From: Colletotrichum lupini
Taxonomy: Eukaryota; Ascomycota; Sordariomycetes; Glomerellales; Glomerellaceae
Direction: 5' to 3'
Length of the DNA stretch: 64,000 nt
Assembly: GCF_023278565.1 (NCBI RefSeq)
Contig: NC_064679.1
Span: 5,146,001-5,210,000 of the forward strand
Below the pieces are notes generated by a model. It searched no databases. It worked only from the letters and a program-made list of their open reading frames with translations, and was not told where the DNA came from. A program made the translations under genes and the position numbers. Positions 1 through 11,807 of this stretch are shown here, piece after piece (position 1 is the stretch's first letter; each line of letters opens with the position of its first letter).

Positions 1-1649
<1,649 letters not shown>

Positions 1650-2034
1650 GGAGCTCGAGGACGCAATCAGTTCCGGGTCGACCGTGATTCGGATGCAGTG
1701 GGCTTTGGTTGAGAAGGGTTGCAATGAGACACTGCTGAGGCATCGATTCCTGTGAAGCACGGGACTCGCTTGCTGGAGACGGGGTCCGAAGCTGGGCAGC
1801 AGAATGGAACACGGAGAGCTCGGGTTGGATTGCTGGAGCATGATACTCACTCCTTTGTTGTCGCTCATTTTGTTCTTATTAACTTTCTTGCCACTCACTT
1901 AGTTTAGCTATTTCATGCTTCATGTATAACCTGACGATGGACGAAATGCAAAGGCTATTCTTATTGTTGCTAAATGGGTATCATTGAGTCGTTACTTCAA
2001 AACAGATGCTATGCCAGAGGTGTTGCGCCAAGTT
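1650..2034. other. Convergent intergenic region
   Basis: This is the 3' space between the cutinase gene and the convergent zinc-finger gene. I see no coding frame of quality. It is too short to hold the acetyltransferase domain that would normally follow an ESCO zinc finger, so that domain has not simply been missed here. Confidence 0.6.
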
Positions 2035-2883
2035 TCATGCTTTCTTCGTCCTGCTCCGAAGGAAGGCTGCGTGCCGTTGAGCGTGGTATTTTACGTCTGC
2101 CGGGTGCAGCGGGTTGTACACGATCCGGCATGTCTTACACTCCATAAAAGTAGGTTTCGACGAGAGGTTGATGGTCGTCTGAACAGTCGGAACAGGCTTT
2201 GATCGGGAGGGAGGTCTCTTCGGCCTAGCCTGGTTTTCGATCTTTCCGAGGTCGGGAAGCTCGTTCAGTTTGTTTTCGTCGGCATCTTGCAGCTCTGGGG
2301 CGCCTCGTGCCCTCGTCCTGCGAGCGTGGTGTGGTTTCCGTCCAACAACAATACAACTTTCTTCATTCTCGTCCTTCTCACCCTCCAAAGGGTCCGACGA
2401 ATGTGACAGTGGCGTGCTGTGTCGTAGCTTCAGACGACGGGGTTCCTTGATCTTTCTGAAAACGGGAGGTGATGAAGGCGGGGTGTTGACCAGCTTTTCC
2501 GAGTCGGACAAGGGGTCGGAGGCTTCAGTGGCCGAGCTTGATCGGCAGGGTTTGAAGTAGCTTAGGATCGAACTCTTGGGTATACTGCTTGGTGGCGGTG
2601 CAGATTGAGCGGGAGGAAGCCGTGGGAGGTCTGGCGTCCGCGTTGCTGGTTCGATCTCGGGTTTGCGCTTCTTGAACAGGAAAGAGCCGACTTCTTCATC
2701 AGCGGCGCGCGTGCGTTTGCTGTAAGTTTTGAGGGTTCGTCTGCAAGACGTCAGTTTGGGTTGATATCGACACTTGCAGCAGGTCTCACACCTCTTGTTG
2801 GCTGTTGTTCTTGTAGAATCGGGTGAAGACCGCTGGCTGTGTTGCTTGGTGATTAGCGACATTAATGGAGATACAATGTCCAT
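2035..2883 (-). CDS. ESCO-type zinc-finger protein with PIP-box, no acetyltransferase domain
   Basis: The protein ends in a zinc finger of the kind found in cohesin acetyltransferases (Eco1/ESCO): CKTC (C232, C235) then HAQRH (H250, H254), after the lead-in VQTTINLSS. Near residues 84-93, PKSSILSYFKP matches a PCNA-interacting (PIP) box, and the N-terminal RTLKTYSKRTR resembles the start of fungal Eco1 proteins. A 51-bp intron (2741-2791; donor GTGTGA, branch CTGAC, acceptor TTGCAG) probably interrupts the frame. It is a multiple of three, so the frame also reads through. The spliced product is 265 residues. The GNAT acetyltransferase domain that follows the finger in Eco1 is absent, with TGA right after the basic tail RSRTKKA. 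It may be a truncated paralogue or a non-catalytic chromatin factor. The exact start is uncertain. Confidence 0.72.
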   Translation of the reverse strand: MDIVSPLMSLITKQHSQRSSPDSTRTTANKRCETCCKCRYQPKLTSCRRTLKTYSKRTRAADEEVGSFLFKKRKPEIEPATRTPDLPRLPPAQSAPPPSSIPKSSILSYFKPCRSSSATEASDPLSDSEKLVNTPPSSPPVFRKIKEPRRLKLRHSTPLSHSSDPLEGEKDENEESCIVVGRKPHHARRTRARGAPELQDADENKLNELPDLGKIENQARPKRPPSRSKPVPTVQTTINLSSKPTFMECKTCRIVYNPLHPADVKYHAQRHAAFLRSRTKKA

Positions 2884-3541
2884 GGAAACGCGAACCTGGT
2901 GTCTGCGATTTGATCCATGCCTTCAGCCAAGGCAGTGAAAGTACTTGTTGGACAGAGAGATGTGCCGAATGTCAGGCGCATGTAGATGGGTGTGGTGATA
3001 CGCGACGCGCGCGCTCAGTGCTTCGCGCGGGAGAGAATTCGGCGTGATAAGAGAAGCTGATTACAGTCGAAACGGAGTGAGAGAGATAGCGGAGACGGAC
3101 CAAAAGACTAGGAAACGATTAAAAATTACAGCATCCGAAAGACAGGTCAACAAGGCCGAGGCTGAAGAGAGATGCAGAGGCAGTGATCGGGCCCAGACCG
3201 GGGGGAACATCCAGGCCCCACCTGGAGCGCGTCGCGCTGATTGACGTGCGGCGACGCGTCCAGTCGCGCACACCAAAACTCTCCCCACGCCGTCACGTGT
3301 ATTAGATTGCTTTCTTACCCATGACGGAGCTTCTCGACAGAGTACTACCCAATTTTGATAAACATGGTTCTAGAATCCCGGGCAACTGGTAATAACCTAC
3401 AAAGGCCGTTTTAAGACTTTCTCTGGCCTTACATGGGGATGTCGCAACAGCACGCCTTGCAGTGGTTTGTCGGCACCTCTTAACGTTGCAAGTGGTGCTG
3501 CCAATATTTTTTCATTTCGTAAATTCCACTCCCTACAAGAC
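2884..3541. other. Intergenic, promoter of the zinc-finger gene
   Basis: Lies between two minus-strand genes: upstream DNA of the ESCO-type gene and 3' end of the VMA12-like gene. Short frames here lack motifs. No repeat or RNA gene was seen. Confidence 0.5.
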
Positions 3542-4477
3542 CTACGAGAGCCCCTTTAGTCTTCGCCGTATGCCTTCGTCTGTATCTTGCGATTTCGTAT
3601 CAAGAAGGATAGCCGATTCTCCGGCTGGCTCGCCCTTGCTCTCCTTACCCAGCACCCATGACTGCATCACCTCTCTGATTTCTTCCGGTTCTTTCGTCTT
3701 GGACTTGGCCTCCCCTATCCTCCAAACATAGCCTGAGTACACGGCGACCTCTGCTATTAAGACTAGAATGGCGCCTCCAAGCGTCAAGAATATTCGGGCA
3801 GTGACATTCCACCATCGAGCTGCTATCCAAATGGTGGCCGCGACACCAATGATGCTTATGAGAAAGTTGAGAATGACCATCATCTGCTTCTGCACATCCC
3901 CGAGCGTCACTTCGTCATCGCCGTTATCTGCTTCGTTCATAGGGCGGTTTACTTCGGCAAAGGCGTGCGCTCGGGCAGCGGTGCTGGGAAACTGCTGGGA
4001 AAAGGCCTCCATTCGGGACGGTTGCTTCATCATTCGCTGGTATGTTCGTTCTTCTTCCTCGCGTCGCAGGCGGGCCATCAGGGCTTTGTACTCGGCGGAC
4101 TGTGAAGGTATGGTCAGCGACTCGGAGCAGACTTAGAGTTGGCCGTCTTGACGTACTGGTTCAGGCTTTGGAGGTGGCGGGGGTGTGTAGACCGTGGCGC
4201 CTCGCAACAGTCCCTCCAAACCGAATCCCTCGATGCCTTCCGTCTTCAGACTTTTCCACAAATCTAATATCTGGCTGTGCGTGATGGGGTCTCCGATCAC
4301 ATAATCGCCAAGAGTCGGCTCTTCGGCTTTGGCTGTCGCCGCAGTCTTGCTGACAGTACCTGCTGTGGTTTCCTGCTCTGTGTCCTCTGGTGTCGCCGCG
4401 ATTCGCCGTCCGAATCTGACCTCAGCCAGCTTCTGTTGACCTTCGGCTACGGCGGGTGTTATCGTCAATCGTACCAT
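3542..4477 (-). CDS. VMA12: VMA12-like V-ATPase assembly factor, ER membrane
   Basis: Two exons, 4477-4157 and 4099-3542 (57-bp intron, donor GTACGT, phase 0), give 292 residues. The C-terminal half has two close transmembrane segments (about 181-203 and 208-232) joined by a very short loop, preceded by a charged stretch (MARLRREEEERTYQRMM). This is the architecture of Vma12/TMEM199, the ER factor that with Vma22 and Vma21 helps assemble the V0 sector of the vacuolar proton pump. The acidic and proline-rich N-terminal half (TPPPPPKPEP) lies in the cytosol in this family. The downstream exon would start as SAEYKALMARLRREEE, fitting continuous sequence across the splice. It is divergently arranged with the COQ1-like gene, 590 bp away. 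Family assignment rests on topology and sequence feel, not on a search. Confidence 0.8.
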
Positions 4478-5067
4478 GGCTGCTGATGTGATTGTGTCGC
4501 CTCTACGAGGTCATCTCGAAGCGATGTGCTCGTAACTTGGTGATACTTCAAGACATGCAGTGCCAACAATTAATTTAGTCAGACGCGGTCAAATCGGGGT
4601 AATAATGCGGGCGTCGGGTCGTGCCTGTCACACTCGATGCAACAACAACGACCGAGGCAGCCACAGCAGCTTACTGCGTATGATAGCTCCTGCTCGAACG
4701 GAAGCTCAAGTTATGGGCCATTGAACCAATCAAAAGACCAGGGCCCCACCACTTTTCTCCAAAGATACGTATCGCCTGGGTCCGCTTTTCCCCCTGCCTT
4801 AGGTAAGGGGAGCACAGGAGTATCCGTACTCCGTACCACCAAAGGGAAAGACCGGATCTGCTGCGCAGCTGCTGTGGCTTGAATTTCTCGCCGCGGGAGG
4901 GAAGGACAGGAAAAAAAAAGTCATCGCCTTGTACCATCTACCCGCCTTTGGCTGCCAATTGCCTCAACCACGAATCTTGAGCACGATCTACTTAATCCAG
5001 ATGCTGTCGGACTCTTTCGCGATTCTTTTGACACTCTTTTGATTCCCTCCAGATCACTATAGGAGCC
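4478..5067. promoter_or_regulatory. Divergent promoter between VMA12-like and COQ1-like genes
   Basis: This 590-bp interval serves two genes transcribed outward. It has a CCAAT box at 4726-4730 (ACCAATCA) and, at 4821-4837, the word TATCCGTACTCCGTACC, one of a recurrent intergenic word family in this window. There is a short A-run at 4911-4919. No coding frame is convincing. Confidence 0.55.
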
Positions 5068-6499
5068 ATGCAGCTCCGTACGGGAGCAGCGGTGCTGCGC
5101 AGCACTTCGATAACGTCACGATCTATCCTCTCCTCCTCTTCCTCCCGATGTTCGCAATGCCGACGCATTACTCCCCTCGATGCCCGGATACCTCATACCA
5201 CTGCCCTCTACCACTCATCCTCGAGACGGTCTTCAGCATGGGGCGCCGCTGTGTCTGTTGCGTCCAACATGGCTGCGAATGCCGTCAACCGCGTGATCCC
5301 CAAGGGTGACATGCACATCGACCCTCTGCGGACAGTGGCGAAGGAGATGAAGTTCTTGACGGGCAACATCCGGAAGCTTCTTGGTTCTGGTCACCCGTCT
5401 CTGGATCGCGCCGCCAAGTACTACACACAGGCAGAGGGCAAGCACATGCGTCCTCTCATCGTTCTGCTCATGTCGAGAGCCACCGCCTTATGTCCCAAGG
5501 GTCCCCGGCTCCAATCTGGTCAAGCCATTGGTAGCGTTGATACGGCGATATCTCCCCCGAACATCCTCGTCGACGTCAACCCGAGCTCGCCCTTGACAAG
5601 CGCCGTCCCCGAGCCTGTCGAGACCGAATCTGACATCCTCCCGTCCCAACGCCGTCTGGCCGAGATCACCGAGCTGATCCACACGGCATCCCTGCTCCAC
5701 GACGATGTCATCGATCACTCCGTCGCGCGACGCGGATCCCCTTCGGCGAACCTCGAGTTCGGCAACAAAATGGCTGTCTTGGCCGGCGACTTCCTGCTAG
5801 GCCGCGCATCTGTCGCCCTGGCCCGTCTGAGGAACGCCGAGGTCGTTGAGCTTCTCGCCACGGTCATTGCCAACCTTGTCGAGGGCGAGTTCATGCAGCT
5901 CAAGAATACTGAGCGGGATGAGCGTAAGCCAGTGTGGTCGGAGGAGGCGCTCACCTACTACTTGCAAAAGACCTACTTGAAGACGGCTAGCTTGATCTCA
6001 AAGTCATGCCGTGCCTCGGCAATTCTCGGCGGGTCAGACGCTGCTTCAGTCGAGGCAGCATACGCCTATGGTAAGAACCTAGGCCTCGCATTCCAGCTGG
6101 TCGACGACATGCTCGACTATACACGTAGCGAGAAGGAACTGGGTAAGCCGGCCGGCGCCGACCTTGAGCTTGGTCTCGCGACGGCCCCTCTACTATTTGC
6201 GTGGAAGACGAATCCGGAATTGGGTGCTTTGGTAGGCAGAAAGTTCGAGCAGGAGGGTGACGTCGCCAGGGTAAGGATGCGCGCACGCAGCAAACGACTT
6301 TTGGATTTGGAGAGCAATCTGACTAACACGGTTTCAGGCACGCGAGTTGGTCCTCCAGAGTGACGGTATTGAGCAGACGAGGGCACTGGCCCAGGATTAT
6401 TCCGAGCGGGCCATTGCAGCCATCAGCGATTTCCCCGAGAGTGAGGCCAAGGACGGTCTCATTGAAATGGCCATGAAGGCATTGAAGAGGACAAAATAA
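5068..6499 (+). CDS. COQ1: Mitochondrial trans-polyprenyl diphosphate synthase (COQ1 type)
   Basis: This enzyme builds the isoprenoid side chain of ubiquinone from isopentenyl diphosphate on the mitochondrial inner membrane. Exons 5068-6270 and 6338-6499 (67-bp intron, GTAAGG...TTTCAG) give 454 residues. The first ~60 residues are Arg/Ser-rich without acids, as expected of a mitochondrial presequence. Both aspartate-rich motifs are intact: DDVID at 212-216 (first, FARM) and DDMLD at 346-350 (second, SARM). GKHMRPL near 124-130 is the conserved substrate-binding region. A low-complexity insert (about 145-195) before the first motif is usual in filamentous fungi. The second exon supplies the C-terminal helix ending in ALKRTK. 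Chain length (for example C45 or C50) cannot be told from this reading. Confidence 0.92.
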
Positions 6500-8732
6500 G
6501 CGACTGACGGCGCTGGCCGGTCAGAAACCTGTACAAAAAAAAACCAAAAATTCGGAGTGCGCTCAACACCACTGTACAACAGACCTTTGGGGCTCTTGAC
6601 AGAGTACATGTAACGATATTATACATCTAGACGGCGCGGCGTGAGGCCAAGGGGGGAATATCATCGGGTTAGAGATGGCACAGGACTTGAGTGCAATATC
6701 ACAGACAACTTCCCTTTTTTGCGATTACGCAAACGGGGTTCGGCATACGTGCGCAAGGGATGATTTGCTGAAGGGAAAGATGATGATCCTGTGCAGGACA
6801 GCCTGCTGAATGGAACGCCAACGACCTTCACCTGATTGGGGAAGATGGGAAACTCTTACTCGATCAGAATTCGGTGAGGTCTAGACGGCAGTCGTGACGG
6901 CAGGGTCCAGAAGAGAGAAACCGGCGAGCTCCGTGGAGAAGCGGTTTCCATTACGTTGCTGGATCGCTTCTAGATGCTCCCTTCTAGACGCAGCGTGGTA
7001 GAAGACGGCACTGTGATGAGATGCATGCATGGGTCGGTCAGGGACCTGCAAAGCTTATACGACAATAGTCGAGGCCCGATCCGATGCTCGCTGAACTCTG
7101 GCGCAGCCTGCTTGTTCTGAGAAAGGCGGCAACCTAGCACTTCGTCTAGACTTCCACCCGGAAAACAAGATTTCATAATCACAAACACGTCAAGCACGGT
7201 TCAAACAAACCATGCGTGGCTGCAATAGCCGCTGGACGTTCCGGAAACGAAGTATGGCTATAGGAATGGTTTCCCGGAGGTTGGTAAACGGATGAATGGT
7301 GTGATCGGAAGAAAGGGAGCCGGCTGTCGGGGCCGGGATCGCTCATCCCAACAAATGAGACATTCCTCGGTTGGAGATGACTCGGTCGTCTAGGAACTCC
7401 ACGGGGGGCGGCGGCTGTGTCACGGCGGCGCCGGGTGTGTGGATCTTTTTTCTCTCATCTTTCATTCGTTGTCCAGTATCGGTAGCCAAGATTGGGACAC
7501 AAAGCGGACTTTTTCTACAGCCTTTATCGCGATGTCATCGAGTAATACCAAACTGCTGGCCAATGGCAGATGAAGAAGATGGGTTGTCACCAAATTCAAA
7601 TTGGTAGTAATACGCGCCGCGGCCGGAAAATGTCTTGACGAAAGAGAAAAAAATCAAGAAACTAGAGTTCCCGGGACTCGCGAGGCGCATAACATTGGCG
7701 GGCCAGATGCCCCGAATGAGCGGTGTTTTACTCGATCATTACTCGATCGAAACTCCCAAGTGAAGCTTAGACGACGCCTCGGGTGCAGCAGCGGCAGTGG
7801 AGCCCGAAGTAATAAGCACACCGACGCAGGACCAAGGCAGGGGGAGTCAAGGCTCTGGACCTGTCAGAAGGGCAAACCTGAGCCACCGAAAAACCAAAAA
7901 CCAAAAACAAGCCTTCGATTTTCCCGAAAATGGCCGATGAAGAGTCAAGAACGGTGATGGGCTTTGTTTGTACATTTGTGGTGGATTGTCAGTGTCAAAG
8001 ACTCAAGGTATCCGTACGGAGCAGAGGCATTTAAAGCAGCACATGCTTTTCCTCATTCGCTCGACCCGTGATGACTAAGGCGGTCTAGATCGGGAAACGG
8101 CTGTGTCCGACGACACATCCAGCCAATCAGCTGCGGCTGATAACGACAAGGGAAGACTTTGGACTTCTTTCAGGGTTCCCCGGGGTCGCGTCGACATTGT
8201 TCGATAGGGTCCCTTCAGCAAAGTAGCCCAGTGGGAGAAGGGTTTCGATAACGCACCCCACACGACGGACACGAACCCCAGTTGCAGAAAGCAGAGGCCG
8301 GCGGCACGGGGTTCAATGGTCACTATTGGAGCGCAGGTTGAGCCTTGAGGGGAGCGGGCTTTGAGTCGACTTGAAGAAGGTCGATGACGGGGTAGAAGAC
8401 CCCCCGGCACCGGGGCCCGAAGGAGAAGGAGATGGCGGTGGGAGAGGGCTAAGCTACCTTACTATGTACCTTCTGAAGACTGCTCGAGGAGGGTCTTTTC
8501 CTCGTTGGGATTGGCTCAGTGGCTGGTCCCTTGAACTCCCGTGTTCCCCCTTTGTCACATATTCTTCCTGTCACCTCAGAGAACGTTATCTTATCGGAGA
8601 GAAGAACTGGAAATGGAAGCCCAGAAGAACGAATGGAAGGGGACCCGTCCTAATCACGTCTGGACTTTCGGGGTGGGCCGTGGATCGAGCCACGAACGGC
8701 TTTCTTCTGAGTGAGATTCGGACGGGGGAAGC
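6500..8732. other. Intergenic, distal upstream region of allantoinase
   Basis: No gene recognised. Frames are short or without motifs. HGATAR words occur at 8138-8143, 8202-8207, 8246-8251, and as a tandem pair on the minus strand at 8586-8595 (TTATCTTATC). A CCAAT is at 8123-8127. The word TATCCGTACGGAG is at 8009-8021. Confidence 0.5.
8586..8595 (-). promoter_or_regulatory. Tandem GATA-factor sites upstream of allantoinase
   Basis: TTATCTTATC reads on the minus strand as two adjacent GATAA cores matching HGATAR. AreA/NIT2-type GATA factors bind such paired sites when preferred nitrogen is lacking and activate purine catabolic genes. Location about 550 bp before the allantoinase ATG suits an activator site. 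Binding itself is inferred. Confidence 0.55.
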
Positions 8733-8795
8733 TGTTCTTCTTCTTTCTCCCCTTCTTCTTTTCTCTCTCTTCTTTTCTCTACTCAACTTCTCCTT
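8733..8795 (+). promoter_or_regulatory. CT-rich promoter tract
   Basis: An almost pure C/T tract on the coding strand. Such tracts commonly sit just upstream of transcription starts in filamentous fungi. It lies between the tandem GATA pair and the proximal GATA cluster, about 350 bp before the ATG. Confidence 0.45.
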
Positions 8796-8955
8796 GAACT
8801 ATCACCACATTGCCTTTCTGTGGACTCATAGTAATTCAAAACCACTACACAAGACTATTCACTTTTTGCTTGAGTGTTTATCTAGGTAGTCCTCACTAAG
8901 ACCACCCAAACATCTTACACACCTTCAAACCCTTGAAAGCCACACCGGCCATATC

Positions 8956-9117
8956 TTATCTCTCTCATCACCCCGCCACCCCGCGATCAAGATAAGCTTC
9001 GCTCTTCTCCAGACGCAACGGCAAGCTATCCAAGAACGTCCACCGCGGGGAGAGCTCTTCAGATACCGCGGTATTTCCCTTATCGGACCTCCCTAAGCTT
9101 CCAAGATAAGCTTATCA
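8956..9117. promoter_or_regulatory. Proximal GATA-site cluster, with a palindromic pair
   Basis: Five HGATAR matches lie within 160 bp of each other: 8956-8961 (minus), 8990-8995 (plus), 9080-9085 (minus), 9104-9109 (plus) and 9112-9117 (minus). The last two form the perfect 12-bp palindrome GATAAGCTTATC at 9105-9116, only 28 bp before the ATG. AAGATAAGCTT occurs twice (8989-8999 and 9103-9113). Some may lie in the leader rather than the promoter. Confidence 0.5.
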
Positions 9118-9144
9118 TAAACAACCCCTCCATCACTCTTCGTC

Positions 9145-10878
9145 ATGACGGCCTCTCAAGATACCACCACACCCCTCGTGGTCCTTGTCTCGACGCGGGC
9201 AGTCCTCACCTTTGAACAAGACAACCTCGTCCTCACACCGGCAACGATAACAGTCTCGCCCGCCACCGGAAAGATCGTCAACATCGTCCCGGCAGTCCTG
9301 CCAAAGACCTCTTTCCCGGCTTCCACCGAGTACATCAACTACGGCTCAAAGCTCCTGTTGCCTGGTCTCGTAGATGCCCATGTTCACCTTAACGAACCCG
9401 GCCGCACGGAATGGGAGGGTTTCTGGACCGGCACCCGGGCCGCTGCCTCTGGCGGTGTGACGACCGTCGTCGACATGCCTCTCAACGCTATCCCACCCAC
9501 CACGACGGTGGCTGGCTTCAAGGAAAAGCTTGCTGCGAGTAAGGGACAGTGCTGGGTTGACGTTGGTTTCTATGGCGGTGTGATTCCCGGAAACGCTGAT
9601 GATTTGCTGCCCCTTGTCGAGGCCGGTGTCAGAGGCTTCAAAGGATTCTTGATCGAGTCTGGAGTGAGTAGTATCCTGTACCGTAACTGCACCGGCGGAT
9701 TCACCCTTTGAGAGACTGCAAGCTGACAATGCGTTCCCAACCAGGTTGATGAATTCCCAGCAGTCTCATCGCAAGACGTGGCCCTCGCCATGAAGAAGCT
9801 CAACGGCACACCTACGACGCTCATGTTCCACGCCGAGATGATCCCTCCCATCTCCGACTCGGTAGGCGACGCGGTCCAACAGTCTGAGCCGCCGCTGGCT
9901 CCCACCGGCGAGCTCAACTCATACAAGACCTTCCTCGAGTCCCGCCCGCCTTCGTTCGAGACGTACGCTGTCGAGGAGATCCTGTCCCTGGCCCACCTCG
10001 CGCCGGACCTCCACCTCCACATTGTCCATCTCTCAGCCACACAGGCCATCCCCCTGCTCAAGGACGCCAGAGCCAAAGGCATCAACATCACGGCCGAGAC
10101 GTGCTTCCACTATCTCGGCTTCGCATCGGAAGACATTGCCGACGGCGACACCCGCCACAAGTGCTGCCCTCCTATCCGTGAGCGATCCAACCGCGACGGG
10201 CTCTGGGAGGAACTCGTGGCAACGGATTCGTGCATCAAGACCATCGTCTCGGACCACTCGCCGTGTACGCCGCAGCTGAAGCTCCTCCCGAGCCATCTCG
10301 AGACCCGCACCCCGCCCGAAAGCCACTCCCCCAACATGCACCACTCGGATTCCGGTATCGATATGACGATCCCCGGCGAGAGCATGGACAAGATCCTCGC
10401 GGAGAAGACGCTAGAGGACGCGGCGGTGGCCGTGGCGGACGCGAGCTCGCGGGGCGACTTCTTCGCCGCGTGGGGCGGTATTTCATCCGTGGGTCTGGGT
10501 CTACCTATCGTCTACTCCGAGGCGGTGGCGCGCATCGCTGCTGAGGGTGAGAGTGCGGCGCCGTCGATTGTTGATATTGTGCGGTTGTGCAGTCAGTCGA
10601 CGGCGAAGCAGGTCGGTCTTGCGCACCGCAAGGGCGCGCTCAAGGTTGGTATGGATGCTGATATCTGCGTGTTTGACGACGCGGACGCGTGGACACTCAG
10701 GTCTGGGGATATGCGGTGGAAGAACCGCTGCTCGCCGTGGGAGGGTCATGAGTTTGCTGGTCGGGTAAAGGAGACGTGGGTTAGAGGCCGCAAGGTGTTT
10801 GAGTTTGGAGGAAAGAATCTTGGATTTGTTGGTGAGAGCCCGGTTGGTGAGGCTATTACGGAGAAGCGCACGGCGTAG
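9145..10878 (+). CDS. DAL1: Allantoinase
   Basis: Allantoinase (EC 3.5.2.5) opens allantoin to allantoate in purine-nitrogen salvage. Exons 9145-9663 and 9745-10878 (81-bp intron, GTGAGT...ACCAG) give 550 residues. Metal-centre ligands of the amidohydrolase superfamily are all present: HVH (H79, H81) in [14 protein letters not shown], the lysine to be carboxylated K166 in GFKGF, H202 in LMFHAEM, H268 in HIVHLSA, and the catalytic Asp D343 in SDHSPC. NEPGR and [13 protein letters not shown] are typical of allantoinases rather than dihydropyrimidinases. A segment after the catalytic Asp (about 350-400) is longer than in bacterial enzymes and looks disordered. The promoter carries many GATA sites, fitting nitrogen control. 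Cytosolic or peroxisomal placement is not resolved. Confidence 0.94.
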
Positions 10879-11807
10879 TCGAGCTGGGCGCTGGATGAGG
10901 AGAGAGGATTCATATGAAGAGTTGGATGAGAAAGTAAAAGAGAGAAAGATAGATCGTGACGAGAGCATTAGCCGGGTGATGATTTAATGAGGTCTGAATT
11001 AGGACAAATTGATAATGTAAAACAAAACCACTTCATGAACGTCAACTCATCATCACTTATCGTGATGTGGAAAGGAATGAAGTATGAAATACTGAACTGG
11101 ATCTCAACTGCGAGGGCTGGGATGAATGTCATGTGCGTGTAGTGAGACATGATCCCAATCCTAGTTGGTGATTGGACAGGTCTGATAACATTGAGCAGTA
11201 ACGACTTGAATGAAAAAAGTGGGCAACTTCTAGAAGTAACTTTGCTGCACAAGTTGGATATAAGATAGCTTGCGAATGAAGAAATGCCATGTGTACATCG
11301 CCATGCCTCTTCAGTTTGCATGCTGTGTTACACTCCAGTCTTTGTTTTCGAAGACAATGGAATGGAAGCCGAGTGAGAGCCGCGGGGTTGATGCTCCTCT
11401 AATGCGCCATGCCTTTGACTGGTGATGATGTAACTTGAGTACCTAACTAAGTACTGAGGTCCCTACCTGTGCCGGCCCTGAAGGTACGAGGGGCACCAAA
11501 GGCGGGAGAGACGGGGCGGCCCAAGCTCCTGGTCAGTGGACCGTGTATCCTTCCTTCATCGCCATCCTACCGCAATTGTGGGTCCCACCTTCCACTCGCG
11601 TTTTTTTTTTACTTCGTCAACGGCACCTCGTACGCGACCTTATCTTGGCTGTGGAAGGCACCAACCTGGAAGGAAGCACCTTCTCATAGAGGGCAGCTCC
11701 TCAGCGCACTTTTCTTGCGACGACCCTTCTCGGCCCCTCCTGCCAGTCGTCCCTTCCCAATTGTTCTGCGTCCCTGCGCCGCCGGTCGCCCTGGTGGAAA
11801 TTTCACC
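10879..11807. other. Intergenic, promoter and leader of the REB1-like gene
   Basis: Contains the allantoinase 3' end and the REB1-like leader. The frame of the next gene stays open for 113 codons upstream of its first ATG but starts with no ATG there and reads as leader sequence. A T-run lies at 11602-11610. Confidence 0.5.

Noticed and set aside
8371..8889. 172-codon frame upstream of allantoinase
   Set aside because: Half of it is the CT-rich promoter tract; no motif or codon bias.
11469..11807. 113-codon N-terminal extension of the REB1-like protein
   Set aside because: No ATG in it; the first codon is GTG and composition is leader-like. The ATG at 11,808 has good context.
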